Under the pieces are notes generated by a model. That model saw only the letters and a program-made list of their open reading frames with translations. It was not told the DNA's origin and searched no databases. A DNA stretch of 64,000 nucleotides from Voacanga thouarsii. Lineage: Eukaryota > Streptophyta > Magnoliopsida > Gentianales > Apocynaceae. This document shows, piece by piece, positions 1 to 11,785 of this stretch (positions are counted from its first letter, which is position 1; each line of letters begins with the position of its first letter). The DNA lies in NCBI GenBank assembly GCA_026120185.1, contig JANUWF010002057.1, positions 1,116,001 through 1,180,000 of the forward strand, in the 5' to 3' direction. The translations under genes and the position numbers were made by a program.

Positions 1-32
1 AAGAGGAATTACTTCTATCTTTTATTTACCTC

Positions 33-1118
33 TATGGATGGCAATTTTCTCACTTTAGTTAGAGAGTTGACCCAATCTATCTTTATTGGGTTAGAGATTC
101 CTTGATATATGTAGGGATAAGGATAGAGTCGGACCTTGTCCTTTGACCTGCCAAGCGGGAGTGGGTTGGGGATAGGGGATTGTATTGTATCCAGCTCATC
201 CCCACCCGTTCCTTAATTTTTTATTTTTTATATTTATACCTATTTATTTTCTATTAATGTGTATACACATACATACATACATACATACATACATACATAC
301 ATACATACATACATACATACATACATACATACATACATACATACATACATACATACATACATACATACATACATACATACATACATACATACATACACAC
401 ACACAAATATATATTTATATATAATTTTAAAAATATATAAGTATATTTGCATTTATAAAAGAATTTATTATTAACATATTTTAAGAATGGATTCACATAA
501 TTTATAATATAGTAAATGGAAGAATACTTTTAAAAGATATATAATAATATCTAGTTTGAAAGAGAGGTAGCATCTTTTGTTATTAATTTGAATTGTTATG
601 AAAGGATTTTATATTTTATTTTCAAAATATAACATAAGAAATGTTTAATTGTATAAAGCTAAATGATCTTTTTATATATATTTCTTCTTTTACAATTCCT
701 CTTAAATCTTAAATTAATGAAATATAATTTTTTTAGAATTATACTCTACTTTTATAATTTGTTTTGTTTTATTACTATTGATGTTTTATTTTGCTATTTG
801 GAGTTGTATTTTAAGATTTCGCATTTTTATTGTGAATTTTTATTCACAAAATATAAATCTATTAATTTTTTCTACTTACTTTAGTTTTGATATCTCATTG
901 GGGATTTTTTTTTTTTTTCCTCGTAGCCTATTGTGCCCTTACCTCTCCACTTGGGGATGGGTCGTGAGAGGAGATGATTTTGACCTTAGTTGGTTAGAAT
1001 TAGGAATCCCTGCTTATCTCCATTGCGTGAATGGGCAAACATGGGATGAGATATTTGAAGGCGGGGTGGGGCCATAATTTTTAGTCCTTGACCCATCTCA
1101 ACCCAGTTGTCATCCCTA
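33..1118. mobile_element. Non-autonomous hAT-like DNA transposon
   Basis: The terminal inverted repeats are TATGGATGGCAA on the left and the reverse complement of TAGGGATGACAA on the right, matching at 10 of 12 positions. They are flanked by 8-bp direct repeats, TTTACCTC (25-32) and TTTACTTC (1119-1126), which differ at one base. An 8-bp duplication with short inverted repeats is the hAT signature. No transposase frame is visible inside, so the copy would depend on an enzyme from elsewhere. The interior holds G/C-richer subterminal blocks and a long CATA microsatellite. A related left end appears at 63262. Confidence 0.65.
265..396. repeat. (CATA)n microsatellite
   Basis: About 130 bp of nearly perfect ACAT/CATA tetranucleotide repeat, ending in a short CA run. 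It is open in several frames on both strands because the unit contains no stop codon in those frames; the resulting tyrosine, isoleucine, histidine and threonine strings are not genes. It lies inside the hAT-like element. Confidence 0.95.
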
Positions 1119-1361
1119 TTTACTTCCAATTAATATGAATTTTTTATTTATTTACCTTCAAATTTATTTTTTCCTCTATAAATATTTTTTTCACTCTAAT
1201 AAAAATATATTTTTACTTCTTTGAAGAGAGGGAAAATAAAAAGAAAAGAAATCATTTGCCCTAGAATACGTGTTTTACACTCATTCTAAAAATATACATG
1301 CTCTATACTTGCTTTAGGATAAATCTCACTTGGGAAATAAGTATTTCAATGGAAAATTATT

Positions 1362-1648
1362 AAAAAATTAGCCGATTCAATCCCTTAACTTTTATATTTT
1401 GAAAGTTTAGATCTATTTTCTTTTCTTTTTTTTAACTTTTTAGGTCTCCTAACTATTATTTTTGTGCAGTTTTGGTCCTTTTTTTAGGGTTCTGTTAGTC
1501 AAACCGTCATCTAACTAACAAAACCCTAGTGCAATGACCAAAACGGCACACAGATAATAGTTAGGGGACCTAATAAGTTAAAAAAGAAAAGAAAAGGGAC
1601 CTAAACCTCCAAACTATAAAAGTTAAAGAATTGAATCGGGTAATTTTT
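1362..1648. mobile_element. Foldback/MITE-like inverted repeat, copy 1
   Basis: The left arm (AAAAATTAGCCGATTCAATC and on through TTAACTTTTAT) reappears inverted at the right end (ATAAAAGTTAAAGAATTGAA, then TCGGGTAATTTTT). Further inside, the TTAGGTC-type blocks are also mirrored. There is no coding potential. A second copy with the same arms lies at 2484, so this is a repeated family and not a chance palindrome. No clear target duplication was found. Confidence 0.6.
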
Positions 1649-1676
1649 CTTTAAATAATAAAGTAATTAAAAAATA

Positions 1677-2145
1677 TGTCTCCAAATTTGGAAGGATTTC
1701 GGATGGCTTTAAGATGAATTCTTGAAAGTTTATTTTTAAAAATAATAAAGCAATAAAAATATTCGTTATAAATCTATCCCAAATTTAATTAAAATTTGGA
1801 ACAAATTCGGAATAAATTTTTAAAAATATATTATTTAATAAAAAAAAATCCATTCCAACTTTGGAGATGGAATTGGCATGCATTCTTGTAGAGGAATCTA
1901 TTCCAAGTTAAAAATGGTTAGTTAATAAAAAATTTTAAAAAATTAATAAATGAATTATTCCCAACTTTGAATGGAATTGGGAATAGATTCTTTAGGAAAT
2001 TTTATTATTTAATGATAAATTAAAAGAAAAAAATTAATAAAAGAATTCAATGCAAATATATCTCAAATTTAGAAGAAATTTTGGAACAATATCTTAAGAC
2101 AATTTTATTATTTAACGAAAAATTAATAATTAATAATTTAATTAC
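1677..2145. repeat. Degenerate tandem repeat, period about 100 bp
   Basis: Four or five diverged units recur here. Each has a block resembling ATTCCAACTTTGGATGGAAT followed by a block resembling TTTATTATTTAATGAAAAATT. The units are very AT-rich and non-coding. The period and number of copies were judged by eye. Confidence 0.4.
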
Positions 2146-2483
2146 AGAATATTGCCAAAATTTTATTAATTTGCATTGTTGATATTCTAATTTTACTTTT
2201 AATTGATCCAATAGAATGGTTAGTATAATCATTTTATTAACAAATTTTTTTAAAAGTCTTTCATACAATTCAAGTTAAATGAATAGATATATCATTAATT
2301 TGATAGTTACATATTTTAAATTAAGCAAATATCATAATGTAACATTATTTAAATACTTGATAAAATGACAAATTTTATCGGTGTGATTAAAATTTAATAT
2401 ATTTATTTTTTTAACTTTTATAGAAAATCTAACAATTATATTATTAATTTGTGAAATTTATATATACTTTACAAGTATATTTA

Positions 2484-2767
2484 GAAAATAAACTGATTCA
2501 ATCCTTTAACTTTTATTTTTTACAATTTTGATCCTTTTTCTTTTTTTTCAACTTGTTAGGTCCCCTAACTATTATTTTTATGCCATTTTGGTCTTTTTAT
2601 TAGGGTTCTGTTAGTCAAATGATGGCTTGACTAATGGAATCCTAAAAAAGGACTAAAATTGTACAAAAATAATAGTTAAGAGACCTAAAAAAAGTTGAAA
2701 AAAAAGAAAAGAGACCTAAACCTCGAAAATATAAAAGATAAAGGATTAAATCAACTAATTTTTTAGT
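2484..2767. mobile_element. Foldback/MITE-like inverted repeat, copy 2
   Basis: This is the same family as 1362-1648. The left arm has CTGATTCAATCCTTTAACTT and the right arm has its inverted counterpart AAAGGATTAAATCAACTAAT. The middle again contains TTAGGTCCCCTAACTATTAT and its mirror. It is non-coding. Confidence 0.6.
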
Positions 2768-4829
2768 CTTAAGGAAACAAAAATTTCTAAGGTTAAAGCA
2801 CGCTATCTCTGTATACTGAATAATAATTAATATGTCATGTCAATATTAAATATTTTGATCTATTATATATCTTAATTGATTGATTATATTATATGTCACT
2901 CTAATATATCAACCAACTATGTAAAAATATTATTGTATATTAAGAAATATAACATTTTATGTCTTATTATTGAAGAAGTGACACTTAAACCCATTATGAT
3001 GGAATGGTGCAGCAAACTCTCACTTTTTCCATTTTGTATATTAAGGGATGAAGAAAGAATTACAGTAATTTTGTTGACCCTTCATATACAAGCAAATTGT
3101 AAGTCTTAGGCCTTTCCCAATATTTAGCTAGTGAAATTGATAGAAATAAAATTTATGCTTTTGTTAAGGACGCATGAGCATATGCAACTACTTGTCAAGT
3201 TGAAGCTATTAGGTAATGGTTAAATTGGGGAGTAGTTGGTACATATTGTGGTGTTTGTGAGAAAGAATTAAAAAAGTTATTTGTAAAAAATTCACAGATC
3301 ACAATTAGAATTAATTGTATGTCATAACTATATAATTAAAAACCAGCAAATGATTTCCTTTTTCCTTTCTAATACTGGCTAGAGTTAGGTGATTGATGTA
3401 GTTGCCGATGTAACACATGGTGTCGCCATCTGTTTTGCTTGTGGAATGCTTGAGAAGAGCAAAAAATGTAAGATAATATTCATGTTAAAAGTTGGATCGA
3501 TAGTTGAGGGTACAAACAAGATTTTGAGATATACTTTGGAGGGCAGAATGAAAATTACTCATATTTTCTGGTAAAACATATATTTCGAAATCTAAAAGGA
3601 ATGAACAAAATTTTAAATTAAAGATATATTCCAGAGACCGATTACAAGAAAAGGAGACAGAGAATCAATCCCGCCATAGAATTCACAGTAAGAAACCAAG
3701 AACTGAACTTTCTGAGAGGTAGAAGAAAGAAAAAAGTAGGGATTTGAAGGGCAGGAAGATGTCATGTCCCAACAAGTTTAAGCAATGAAGCATTAACAAA
3801 TTGAAAAGCAGAATCTGCTTTGGTGCTGAATACAAACAGAAAAAAATAAGAAAGGAGAGAAATTGGCGGATTAAGAGGAAAGGGTGATCTTAAATGCAGG
3901 AAAATATAGCAGGAAGAGGAACAAGAGGCACAATCTCAATCCAGATACAAAACAACTAACTACTACTTAAACCAAACATCACGTTATCCACAATAAGACT
4001 ACCATTTTCCACCAAGTCGTTCTACTAAACGTTAGAATATGACGTTGCCTTCTCCTTCAAACAAGCCTTGTGTTTAATATTTGGATCCAATCACAAATGG
4101 CAAAATATTAAGGAACATAAATATGGGAGAAAGTGAAACATTCAATTGACTGAAAAAGAATTTCGTTTTGCAGTTTTTCTATCTACTTTAGCTTGAATGA
4201 ACCTTATGAAGAAACTTCATTTAGGTTATGTTATAGAAAAATTAATATTCTTGTATTTTTAATTAAGATTCTTGCATTTTTCCCTCAAAGCACACCTTTT
4301 TCATTTCCGGATCATTTTTCGAAATACTTCAACTTTAATTGATATGCGCAATAAATTGGACAATTCAATAGCTTTGTCTACAAAAGTCGGCAATGAAGAG
4401 GTTCGGCTCCCAAACTTCATTTTCTGATCCAAGGTCCCTATTGAAAATTCAAGAAACAATATATCTTCCAGAAGGTGAATGCTTTCTATTCAATCCCAAC
4501 AAATTAATGGAAGTAGTATTTAGTTGCTCATGAATTGCAACTTTCCCTAATGTTAGAGCAGAAATCTTCTTTCAAGACTTGTACATTTTCTCATAATTAA
4601 ATTTTTTTTTCTCTATAATCACACCATCATCTTGCAACACATAGCCTTTGTCATGTTTTCCCGGCCACAACCTTCATGATTTCTTATTAACCTTGTAACC
4701 AGATAAAACCTTCCCTAAGACATAAATCTGTAATTCGAACATCTTAGTCTTGGAAGTTGATGTAAACCAAACAAACTTCTGCACTTAGCAACTCATTCTC
4801 TTGGATATCACCCAATCAAACATAGGAAA
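2768..4829. other. Unassigned AT-rich region
   Basis: Two short open frames (2876-3109 and 3389-3574) resemble no family I know and lack codon or splice context. The rest has no supported gene, RNA gene or repeat boundary. The higher GC around 3600-4700 could be remnants of an old gene or element, but I cannot identify it. Confidence 0.5.
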
Positions 4830-5476
4830 AGGCTAAAAGTCTAGCCCATTTGTTTGGATGAAAGACAAGACAAACAAATTAAGCCTACAAAACAAAAAGA
4901 CCACCAAAAAAAAATGATGGAAAAAAAAGGAAGCAACAGGCGTCTTTTGAGGGTTTGAATGTGAAGATCCGAGTTGTGCGGCAGAAAGCCATTCCATTTT
5001 TCTTCCAAATTTTGAGCCTTGATTGGATGGTGATTCTTAGTCTTACTGAGATGAAATCTACCGTCACTTGATTTTCTCAATAAGAACTATTCATCTACCA
5101 GTTCAAATTTTGATTTTGTTCTTTGTTCAATAATATTCTTTCAAACCAATTTCTTTGATTGGTTGCAGTTTTGAGAGATGATATTAGTGTGTATTGATTA
5201 TTGTGCCTCTAATTTTATCTAGAGAAAATTTTATATTATCCACTTTACTCAACTAGAACTTGTAGTTTTTTTCATATTGAATTTTTCATGTTAAAAATCT
5301 TAATGTCTCAGGTTATTTATTTTTTTATACTTACCTTTACTTGTTTCATGATAATATTTGGTGTATTTGGTTTATTTCTTTTTTTTTTTTTTGGTAATTA
5401 AGAAATAGTTTTAATCTTGGATTAAATTGTGATATTGTATTGAGTTTGGATTTTTCTCTCATTATATTTCCTAACA
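4830..5476 (+). repeat. copia-1 5' LTR
   Basis: It matches 11152-11785: both share a CTAGAAGTCTAGC-like start, the GAAGCAACAGGC block, TTGAGCCTTGATTGGATGGT, and the terminal TATATTTCCTAACA. The left border is approximate because the expected TGTTGGG start is not intact. Short open frames inside it on the minus strand are chance. Confidence 0.75.
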
Positions 5477-5479
5477 AAA

Positions 5480-5492
5480 TGGTATTAGAGCC
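5480..5492 (+). other. copia-1 primer-binding site
   Basis: TGGTATTAGAGCC lies three bases after the 5' LTR end. It closely resembles the copia primer-binding site TGGTATCAGAGC, complementary to the 3' end of initiator tRNA-Met, with one change. Confidence 0.8.
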
Positions 5493-5527
5493 AGGTTGAC
5501 CAGTTGGCTAGTTTGTACTAATTAATA

Positions 5528-6321
5528 ATGGGTGATTTAGATAATGAGTGCATAATAAAACTATATATATCAAATTATTTAGATTGGAAGTCTAGAATGC
5601 AAGACTATTTGTATTGTAAAGATTGGTTTGAGCTTATTCTAGGGGACAAGTTGAAACGAAAGAAGGAAGACGGTCTGTTGCAACCTTTGCCTTTTCATTT
5701 TAGACGGTGACATGAGTGATGAAAAATGGGATAATACGCACATAAAGACAGTGGATAATATTAGAAAATAGATTGTTCATAAATATTCCAACACTTTAGG
5801 AGACTAGAGATGTTGTGTTATGGGAAAAGCTTGAACATATATATAAAAGGAAAATTGGTATAAAAAAGTCCTCTTGTTGGAGAAATATTACTCGATTGAG
5901 ATATAAAGATCTTGCAGATATAAATGAGTATCTAAATACCTTTTAAGGATTAATAAACCAAACAGCTTTATTGAAACTGAACTTGGATGATGAGGTGTAT
6001 GCTTTGCTATTTTTCATTTTGTTACCAGATAGTTGGGAAACAATAGTAGTATCTGTTAACAATTCAGCTCCAAATGGTGTCCTAATGATGGCTATAACAA
6101 AAGAGGCAGTCTTGGATGAGGAGATAATGAGAAAGGAACAAAGAACTATTAATGAGCCCTATAGTTTGTTGATGCAAAAGAAAGAAGGAAAGAGGAGAAG
6201 TAAGAGAAGAGGACCTTCCAATAGGAATGATAGATCTAGGAGCAAACATGAAATGTTGAAAAATATTGAGTGTTATCATTGTAAAAGAAAAGATACTACA
6301 AGAAGCATCATAGAATTTTGA
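5528..6321 (+). pseudogene. copia-1 gag remnant
   Basis: The frame at 5528-5710 begins MGDLDNECIIKLYISNYLDW, a copia gag start with the conserved W after a short N-terminus. The frame at 5971-6321 carries the downstream capsid segment (LPDSWETIVVSVNN), a basic linker, and a broken zinc knuckle that begins ECYHCKRKD and then loses the remaining ligands to a frameshift. At least one frameshift and stops separate the pieces. Gag would package the element RNA into particles; this copy cannot. Confidence 0.75.
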
Positions 6322-6439
6322 AACAGGAACTTGTTGAGAAAAATGGCAATGGTAAAGTGAGAGATAAAGATGAAGAAGAGACTGCAATAGTTGTGACGAC
6401 AGATGATGATATGTTGATGTTCTGTGATGACAATCATGT

Positions 6440-7600
6440 CAATGTTACTTTTGGATAATTAATTCTGGTGCCTCATACCATGTTACTCTACACAGACATT
6501 TCTTTTTAATTTATATCGAATGAGACTTTGGCTATGTTAGGACGGGAAGTAAGGTTTCTTGTAAAGTTATTGGCAAGGGTAATGTATCCTTGGATATAAA
6601 TATCGGGTGCCAACTAGTCGGGGGAATGTCAAACATGTTCTTGATATTTGCCTTAATCTTGTTTCCACCGGAAAGCTTGATGATGAAGGCTATTATAGTT
6701 CTTAAGGTGGAGGCAAATGCAAACTTAGCAAAAGGAATCTAACTATTGCTAGAGGAAAAAAACAAAATACTCTCTACTTAATGCAAGTAAAGTTAGAGAA
6801 AGGAAAGGTGATATAATTTAAAATTCTTCTATTAATCTTTAGAACAAGCGACTTGGACACATGAGTGAGAAGAAAATTGCAAGCATCTCCTTCCTAATGT
6901 AATAAGTAATTCTCTTAAACCTTGTGTTGATTACATTTATAGAAAACAACATAGAGTTATTTTTCAAAGACTTCCTGCATTTAGAAAGTTGAATCCATTA
7001 GAGTTGGTGCACATTAATATCAACTACATGAAAGATAGGCCTTGGTGGTGTAATTTACTTTGTCACTTTTATTGATGATTTTTCTAGAAAAGTTTGGTAT
7101 ATTAATTTGAAATCTAAAGACTAGGTCTTGGATGCGTTCAAAGAATTTTATAACAAAGTTGAAAGGGATATAAATAAACAGCTGAAGTGTATTCATGCTA
7201 ATAATAGTAGGGAGTAGAGAGGACCCTATAAAAGCTACAGTAAATCTCATGAGATTAGATTAGAGAAGACAATACCAAAAACACCACAGGAGAATAGGAT
7301 AGTAGAAAGAATGAACGAAACCATCACTGAGTGGATCAGATGTATGCTCTCTAATGCCAAGCTACTAAAATTCTTTTGGGGTGAAGTAATGAGGACTGCA
7401 ATTAACCTGATTAATCTTTCTCCTTCAATTCCTTTGAATGGTGATATTTTAGAAAGAGTATGGACAAGAAAAGATATATTTTTTAACCACTTGAGAGTTT
7501 TTAATTGTCAAGCTTTTGTTCATATTCCCAAATATGAGAGATCAAATCTTGATATAAAATATAAACATTGTATTTGCTTAGGTTATGGGCATGCATAGCT
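6440..7600 (+). pseudogene. copia-1 protease and integrase remnant
   Basis: The protease active site near 6457 reads W-I-I-N-S-G-A-S: the catalytic Asp of the usual DSGA motif is Asn. An LGHMSEK segment (about 6850) is the GAG-pre-integrase region. The frame at 7311-7598 holds the integrase core end (MNETITEWIRCMLSNAKL, then FFWGEVMRTAINLINLSP) and the VFNCQAFVHIPKYERSNLD segment typical of copia. Several frameshifts and stops interrupt it. Confidence 0.8.
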
Positions 7601-8027
7601 TAGCTACAACTTGTCTGATCTAGTTAACAGAAATTAAGCAGAAGTAGCGATGTTATTTTTCTTGAAGATCAAACCATTGAAGATATTAACGAACATGATA
7701 AGCCCAGCCTAAGGTAAGATTCTCTGATGACATTCATTCTAGTTTAGATCTATTTCCTATACCAACTAATTCCGATGAGCCAATTCAAAAAATAGATGAT
7801 TCAAATTAAGGAGGAGCTGAAGTAGAACAAGAAGAAAACATTGGTGATAATAATATTAATGCTGGTGAGATTGAGTAAGAAACACCACCACCACAAGATG
7901 AACCAAGATATCCCTCAAGGAAAGAAAATCTTCCACCAAATATAATCCCAATGAATATATGTTGTTGACTGATGGAGGAGAAGAGAGCCAAACTCCTACT
8001 ATGAGGCTTTAGAGCATGAGAACCAAG

Positions 8028-8071
8028 AAGAAGAAGAAGAAGAAGAAGAAGAAGAAGAAGAAGAAGAAGAA
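8028..8071 (+). repeat. (GAA)n microsatellite in copia-1
   Basis: A run of AAG/GAA triplets in the acidic linker between integrase and reverse transcriptase. It would encode a Glu-rich stretch if in frame. Confidence 0.85.
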
Positions 8072-10860
8072 TAGCTGCAAGCTACAAGAGGAGATGGTAT
8101 TCTTGCAAGAAATATTACACCTACAACTTAGTGAGATTAAGGTAAGAGAGTATTGAGGAACAAATGGGTCTACAAGATGAAAACTTAAAAGGATAGCTTA
8201 CAACCAAAGTAAAAGGTAAGATTAATTGGTTGTGAAAATTTTAGTCAGAAAAAAAGGTGTAGATTTTGAAGAAATCTTCTCTTTAGTGATAAGGATGACA
8301 TCAATTCGGGTTATTTTTTGGTATTGTTGCCAATTTAAATCTTGAAATTGAGTAACTTGATGTGAAGACAGCCTTCTTACTATTGGAAATATGCTTTAAA
8401 ACAATTTGTACTTATACTATTGTCATTATGTATTTTGTAATAATATGAGGTATTTCTTTCCATGAATAATGTGTTTAGTTTTATGGTCATCAAGTATATG
8501 ACTTGATAGTAAAAAACCTATAACAAATAGAATGACTATTCTTAAATTGTTCCTAATCGATTATTATTAGTGGAATTATAATAAATTAAAATTAGTATGT
8601 TTGTGACTTGATGGCTATGTTTTACTGGTCATAGATATATGGGATATCAAATCAAAACATAAATAAATGTTAGAGAACATTGTATTGGACATAACTTACT
8701 GTAAGAATACTTTATGGGACATGTCATAAGTACTTTCTAACTATAATGATATTAGAAGTCCTTCTACCTGAATTCGTCATAGTTTCCTACTTAATAAATT
8801 CTATATCTTGATGTTGTCTAAAGTTATTTTTAGCCAGATAATAAAATTAGATCATTGTTAGATATAGAATAAACCAGGGAGATGAATATGATTGATAGTG
8901 AAAGAATTTGTCCCTCTTATTTTTGGGAGAGATGTCCATAGGCCCCTTGATAAGTTAGACTGTTAAAATGCATGGATATACTCAAATATATCAATATGAG
9001 ATATTGATATAATTTGTTTGAACAGTCTATTATGATATCAAGAAATAGTTGATTAAGCTTAATAAGGATTACATGCTCTGTGCCTTATGTTTAATATGGA
9101 TATCGTGTGACAAAATGACTAAATTTATGGTTTGGTTCAAAGAGATCACTGATCTTCATTTAACTTAGGATAGTTATAATATTTTGCTACAAATCACTTA
9201 TAACTTGTGGGCCATTTAAATGTGATTTGGACATATTGCCAGTGTTAAATAAACCGATAGGGTCACACACTGAGTAAACACGTTATGTTATTTTTCTGGT
9301 GACCGGGTTTGATATATCTGGAAATGTGTCTAAGTTCATCGATCCTAGAAAATGACCAGATACAATGAATCTGTAAATATGTCTACATTCGATGTATCAA
9401 GAGGATGCCCAGATTATAGAAATCTAACTCGGTAAATTAATTAGTTAAATTACCGAGATAATGGCAGAATCTTATCATATATTTTTTAAAATTTTAATTT
9501 GAATTTAAAATAAGATATAATAAGATATGATAAGAGTTGGACTCCAATAAGTTCGTATGGTTTTAAAAGAAAACCCTAATCATCTTCTTATGGCAAATTT
9601 CTCATAAAATTTTTGTGTTTCCATAACAAAAAAATTTAGCCTCTCAAAACCCTAGGTGCTAGCACTCTCGGGTAACGACTTGAGTTCGCCGTGTGTATTC
9701 GATAGAGGACATTCGTGCATTGCAACCTCTGGTGATCATCTGAAGTGTACGTACGCTTGGAAATTTGAAGACAGACGTCTTGCTTCCGACAAAGTAGAGG
9801 TAATTCTGTAAACCCTTAGTCGACCTAAATTGTTTAGCCTGGATCCTCGAAAGGGATTTGTGGATGTTTTGCACGTTTAAGAGTCCACAAAACCTAATAC
9901 TTAGATGGCGATTTGAAAGAAGAAATTCTATATGGAGAAATCAAAGGGGCTCAAAGAAAGTGGCAAAGAGAATTTGGTATGCCGTCTCATAAAAAGTCTA
10001 TATGGATTGAAATGGGTGCCAAGACAATAATATAAGAAGTTTGACTCCTTCATGAAAAATCAGAAATACCATAGGATCATATCAGATCATTATGTTTATA
10101 TGAAAAATTATTCAGATGGTAATTTTATTATTCTCTTATTGTATGTTAATGCTATATTGATTATTGGTCATGATTTTGTGAAGATCAATAGGTTAAAAAA
10201 TGAGTTAAGAAAATCTTTTGCAATAAAATATCTTGGTATAACCAGACAAATTCTGTGGATGAAAATCACTAGAGATAGGCAAACTGGAAAAAGTTTTGGT
10301 TATCTTAAGAAAGGTATGTTGAAAAAGTACTTAATAGGTTCAATATGAGTAATGCCAAGGAAGTTTTTACTCCATTTGGGGGTGTCACTTCAAGCTAAAC
10401 ATCAAACAATATCCAAAAGGTGTGAAAGACAAAGAAGATATAAAGAAGTTTTCTTAATTTTCAACAGTTAGTAGTCTAATGTATGCTATAGCTTACACCA
10501 AGCCAAATATAGTTCATGTAGTTAGAGTGGCTAGTCAGTATCTCTCTAATCCTGGTAGAGAGTATTGGAATGTTGTCAAGCGTATTCTCCAGTGCCTCAA
10601 GGGAACTTCCAAGTTATGTTTATGTTTTGGGAATGGCAAGATCATACCTAATGGATATTCTGATTCAGACTTCAGAGATGATCTTGATAAGAGAAGGTCT
10701 ACATCTGGATGTTCAATAACTTTTGCAAAAGGAGCAGTATTGTGGCAAAACAAGCGGCAAAAATATATTATTCTTTCTAGCACAGCGGCAAAGTATATCA
10801 TAAAGCTACTGAAACTTAAAAAGAGATTTTTTAGTTGTAGATATTTCTTCAGGAATTGAG
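8072..10860 (+). pseudogene. copia-1 reverse transcriptase and RNase H, split by a solo LTR
   Basis: The RT start (about 8120-8380) is cut after the LDVKTAFL motif by the solo LTR at 8381-9899. It resumes at about 9905 with the HGDLxEEI-type segment. The frame 10052-10348 has LLLYVNAILIIGHD, where the YVDD catalytic motif reads YVNA. RNase H follows at 10479-10859 (MYAIAYTKPNIVHVVRVAS, then the GYSDSDFRDDLDKRRSTSG motif). The altered catalytic residues and frame breaks show it is dead. Confidence 0.8.
8381..9899 (+). mobile_element. Solo LTR nested in copia-1
   Basis: This 1.52-kb block splits the copia-1 RT exactly between the codons for LDVKTAFL and HGDL. The flanking pentamers are CTTAC (8376-8380) and CTTAG (9900-9904), a probable 5-bp target duplication with one change. 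The ends TATTGG and CCTAATA look like mutated TGTTGG and CCTAACA. There is no internal domain, so it is read as a solo LTR left by LTR-LTR recombination. Confidence 0.7.
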
Positions 10861-11151
10861 TTTGAAACAAGAGAAGTATAGTTTTCATTGTGACTATTAG
10901 AGTGGCATTCATCTGTGTAAGAATTTCACATTTAACTCTCGATTCAAATATATTAATGTGAGCTATCATTAGATTAGAGAAGTTTTAGATTTTAAACCAT
11001 TAATGTTTGAGAAGGTGCATATGAATGATAATAGTTCTAATATATTGACTGAGGTATTGTCTAGGGACAAACTCTTGTTTTAAAGAGAGGGAGTAGGCTT
11101 GATTGTGCACCCCTGCCCACCCCCCCAAAAAAAAGAGCTAGATGGGGAGAT

Positions 11152-11785
11152 TGTTGGGCTAGAAGTCTAGCTTATTTGGTTGGATAAAAAAGCAAGACAA
11201 ATAAAGCGGGCGCGCACACACAAAAAAAAAAAGGAAGCAACAGGCATCTGTTGAGGGTTTGAATGTGAATATTAGAGTTGCACAGCAGGAAGTCATTTCA
11301 TTTTTCTTCCAAATTTTGAGCCTTGATTGGATGGTGATCCGAAATTCGATTAAGATAAAATCTAGTTCCACGTGATCCTCTCTTCTAAACAAATTTCAGT
11401 TTTATTCTTTTTTTTTTTTTGTAATATTCTTCTAAACCTAATTCTTAATTAGTTACAGTTTTAAAAGATAATATTGGTGTATTGATTAGTTTGCCTTTAG
11501 TTTTATTTCGAAAAGACTTTATACCACCCATGATTGTGGTTGATAGTTGAAGATTTTGCTAAATTGGGTTCCGTAATTTTTTTCATTTTATGATTCCACA
11601 TTAAAATTCTTGATGTTTCATGTTATTTATTGTTCTTTACTTATCTTCACTTGCTGCTGTGATTTTATTTGGTATATTTGATTTATTCCTTTTTTTTTTT
11701 TAGCATTTAAGAAATAGTTTTGATTTTGAGTTAAATTGTGATATTTTGTTGAGTTTGGATTTTACTCTCGTTATATTTCCCAACA
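11152..11785 (+). repeat. copia-1 3' LTR
   Basis: It begins TGTTGGGCTAGAAGTCTAGC directly after the purine tract and ends TATATTTCCCAACA. It is diverged from the 5' LTR by many substitutions and small indels, indicating an old insertion. Confidence 0.8.

Larger units (their letters stand above)
4830..11785 (+). mobile_element. Decayed Ty1-copia LTR retrotransposon (copia-1)
   Basis: Two LTRs of about 640 bp (4830-5476 and 11152-11785) flank an internal region with a tRNA-Met-type primer-binding site, gag with zinc-knuckle remnants, protease, integrase, reverse transcriptase and RNase H in copia order. A purine-rich tract (GATGGGGAGA) abuts the 3' LTR. Stop codons and frameshifts interrupt every domain, so it is not functional. 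A 1.5-kb solo LTR is inserted in the RT region (8381-9899). No clean target duplication was found, and the first few bases of the 5' LTR look altered. Confidence 0.85.

Noticed and set aside
265..396. CRISPR-like or telomeric array
   Set aside because: The tetranucleotide has no spacers and is not a telomere repeat; no CRISPR-type array was seen anywhere.
185..496. Open frames of Tyr-Ile-His-Thr and Cys-Met-Tyr-Val repeats on both strands
   Set aside because: They come from the CATA microsatellite, which has no stop codon in these frames.
4841..5080. Minus-strand frames in the copia-1 LTR, also at 11159-11392
   Set aside because: Both are at the same place in the two LTRs; they are LTR sequence, not genes.
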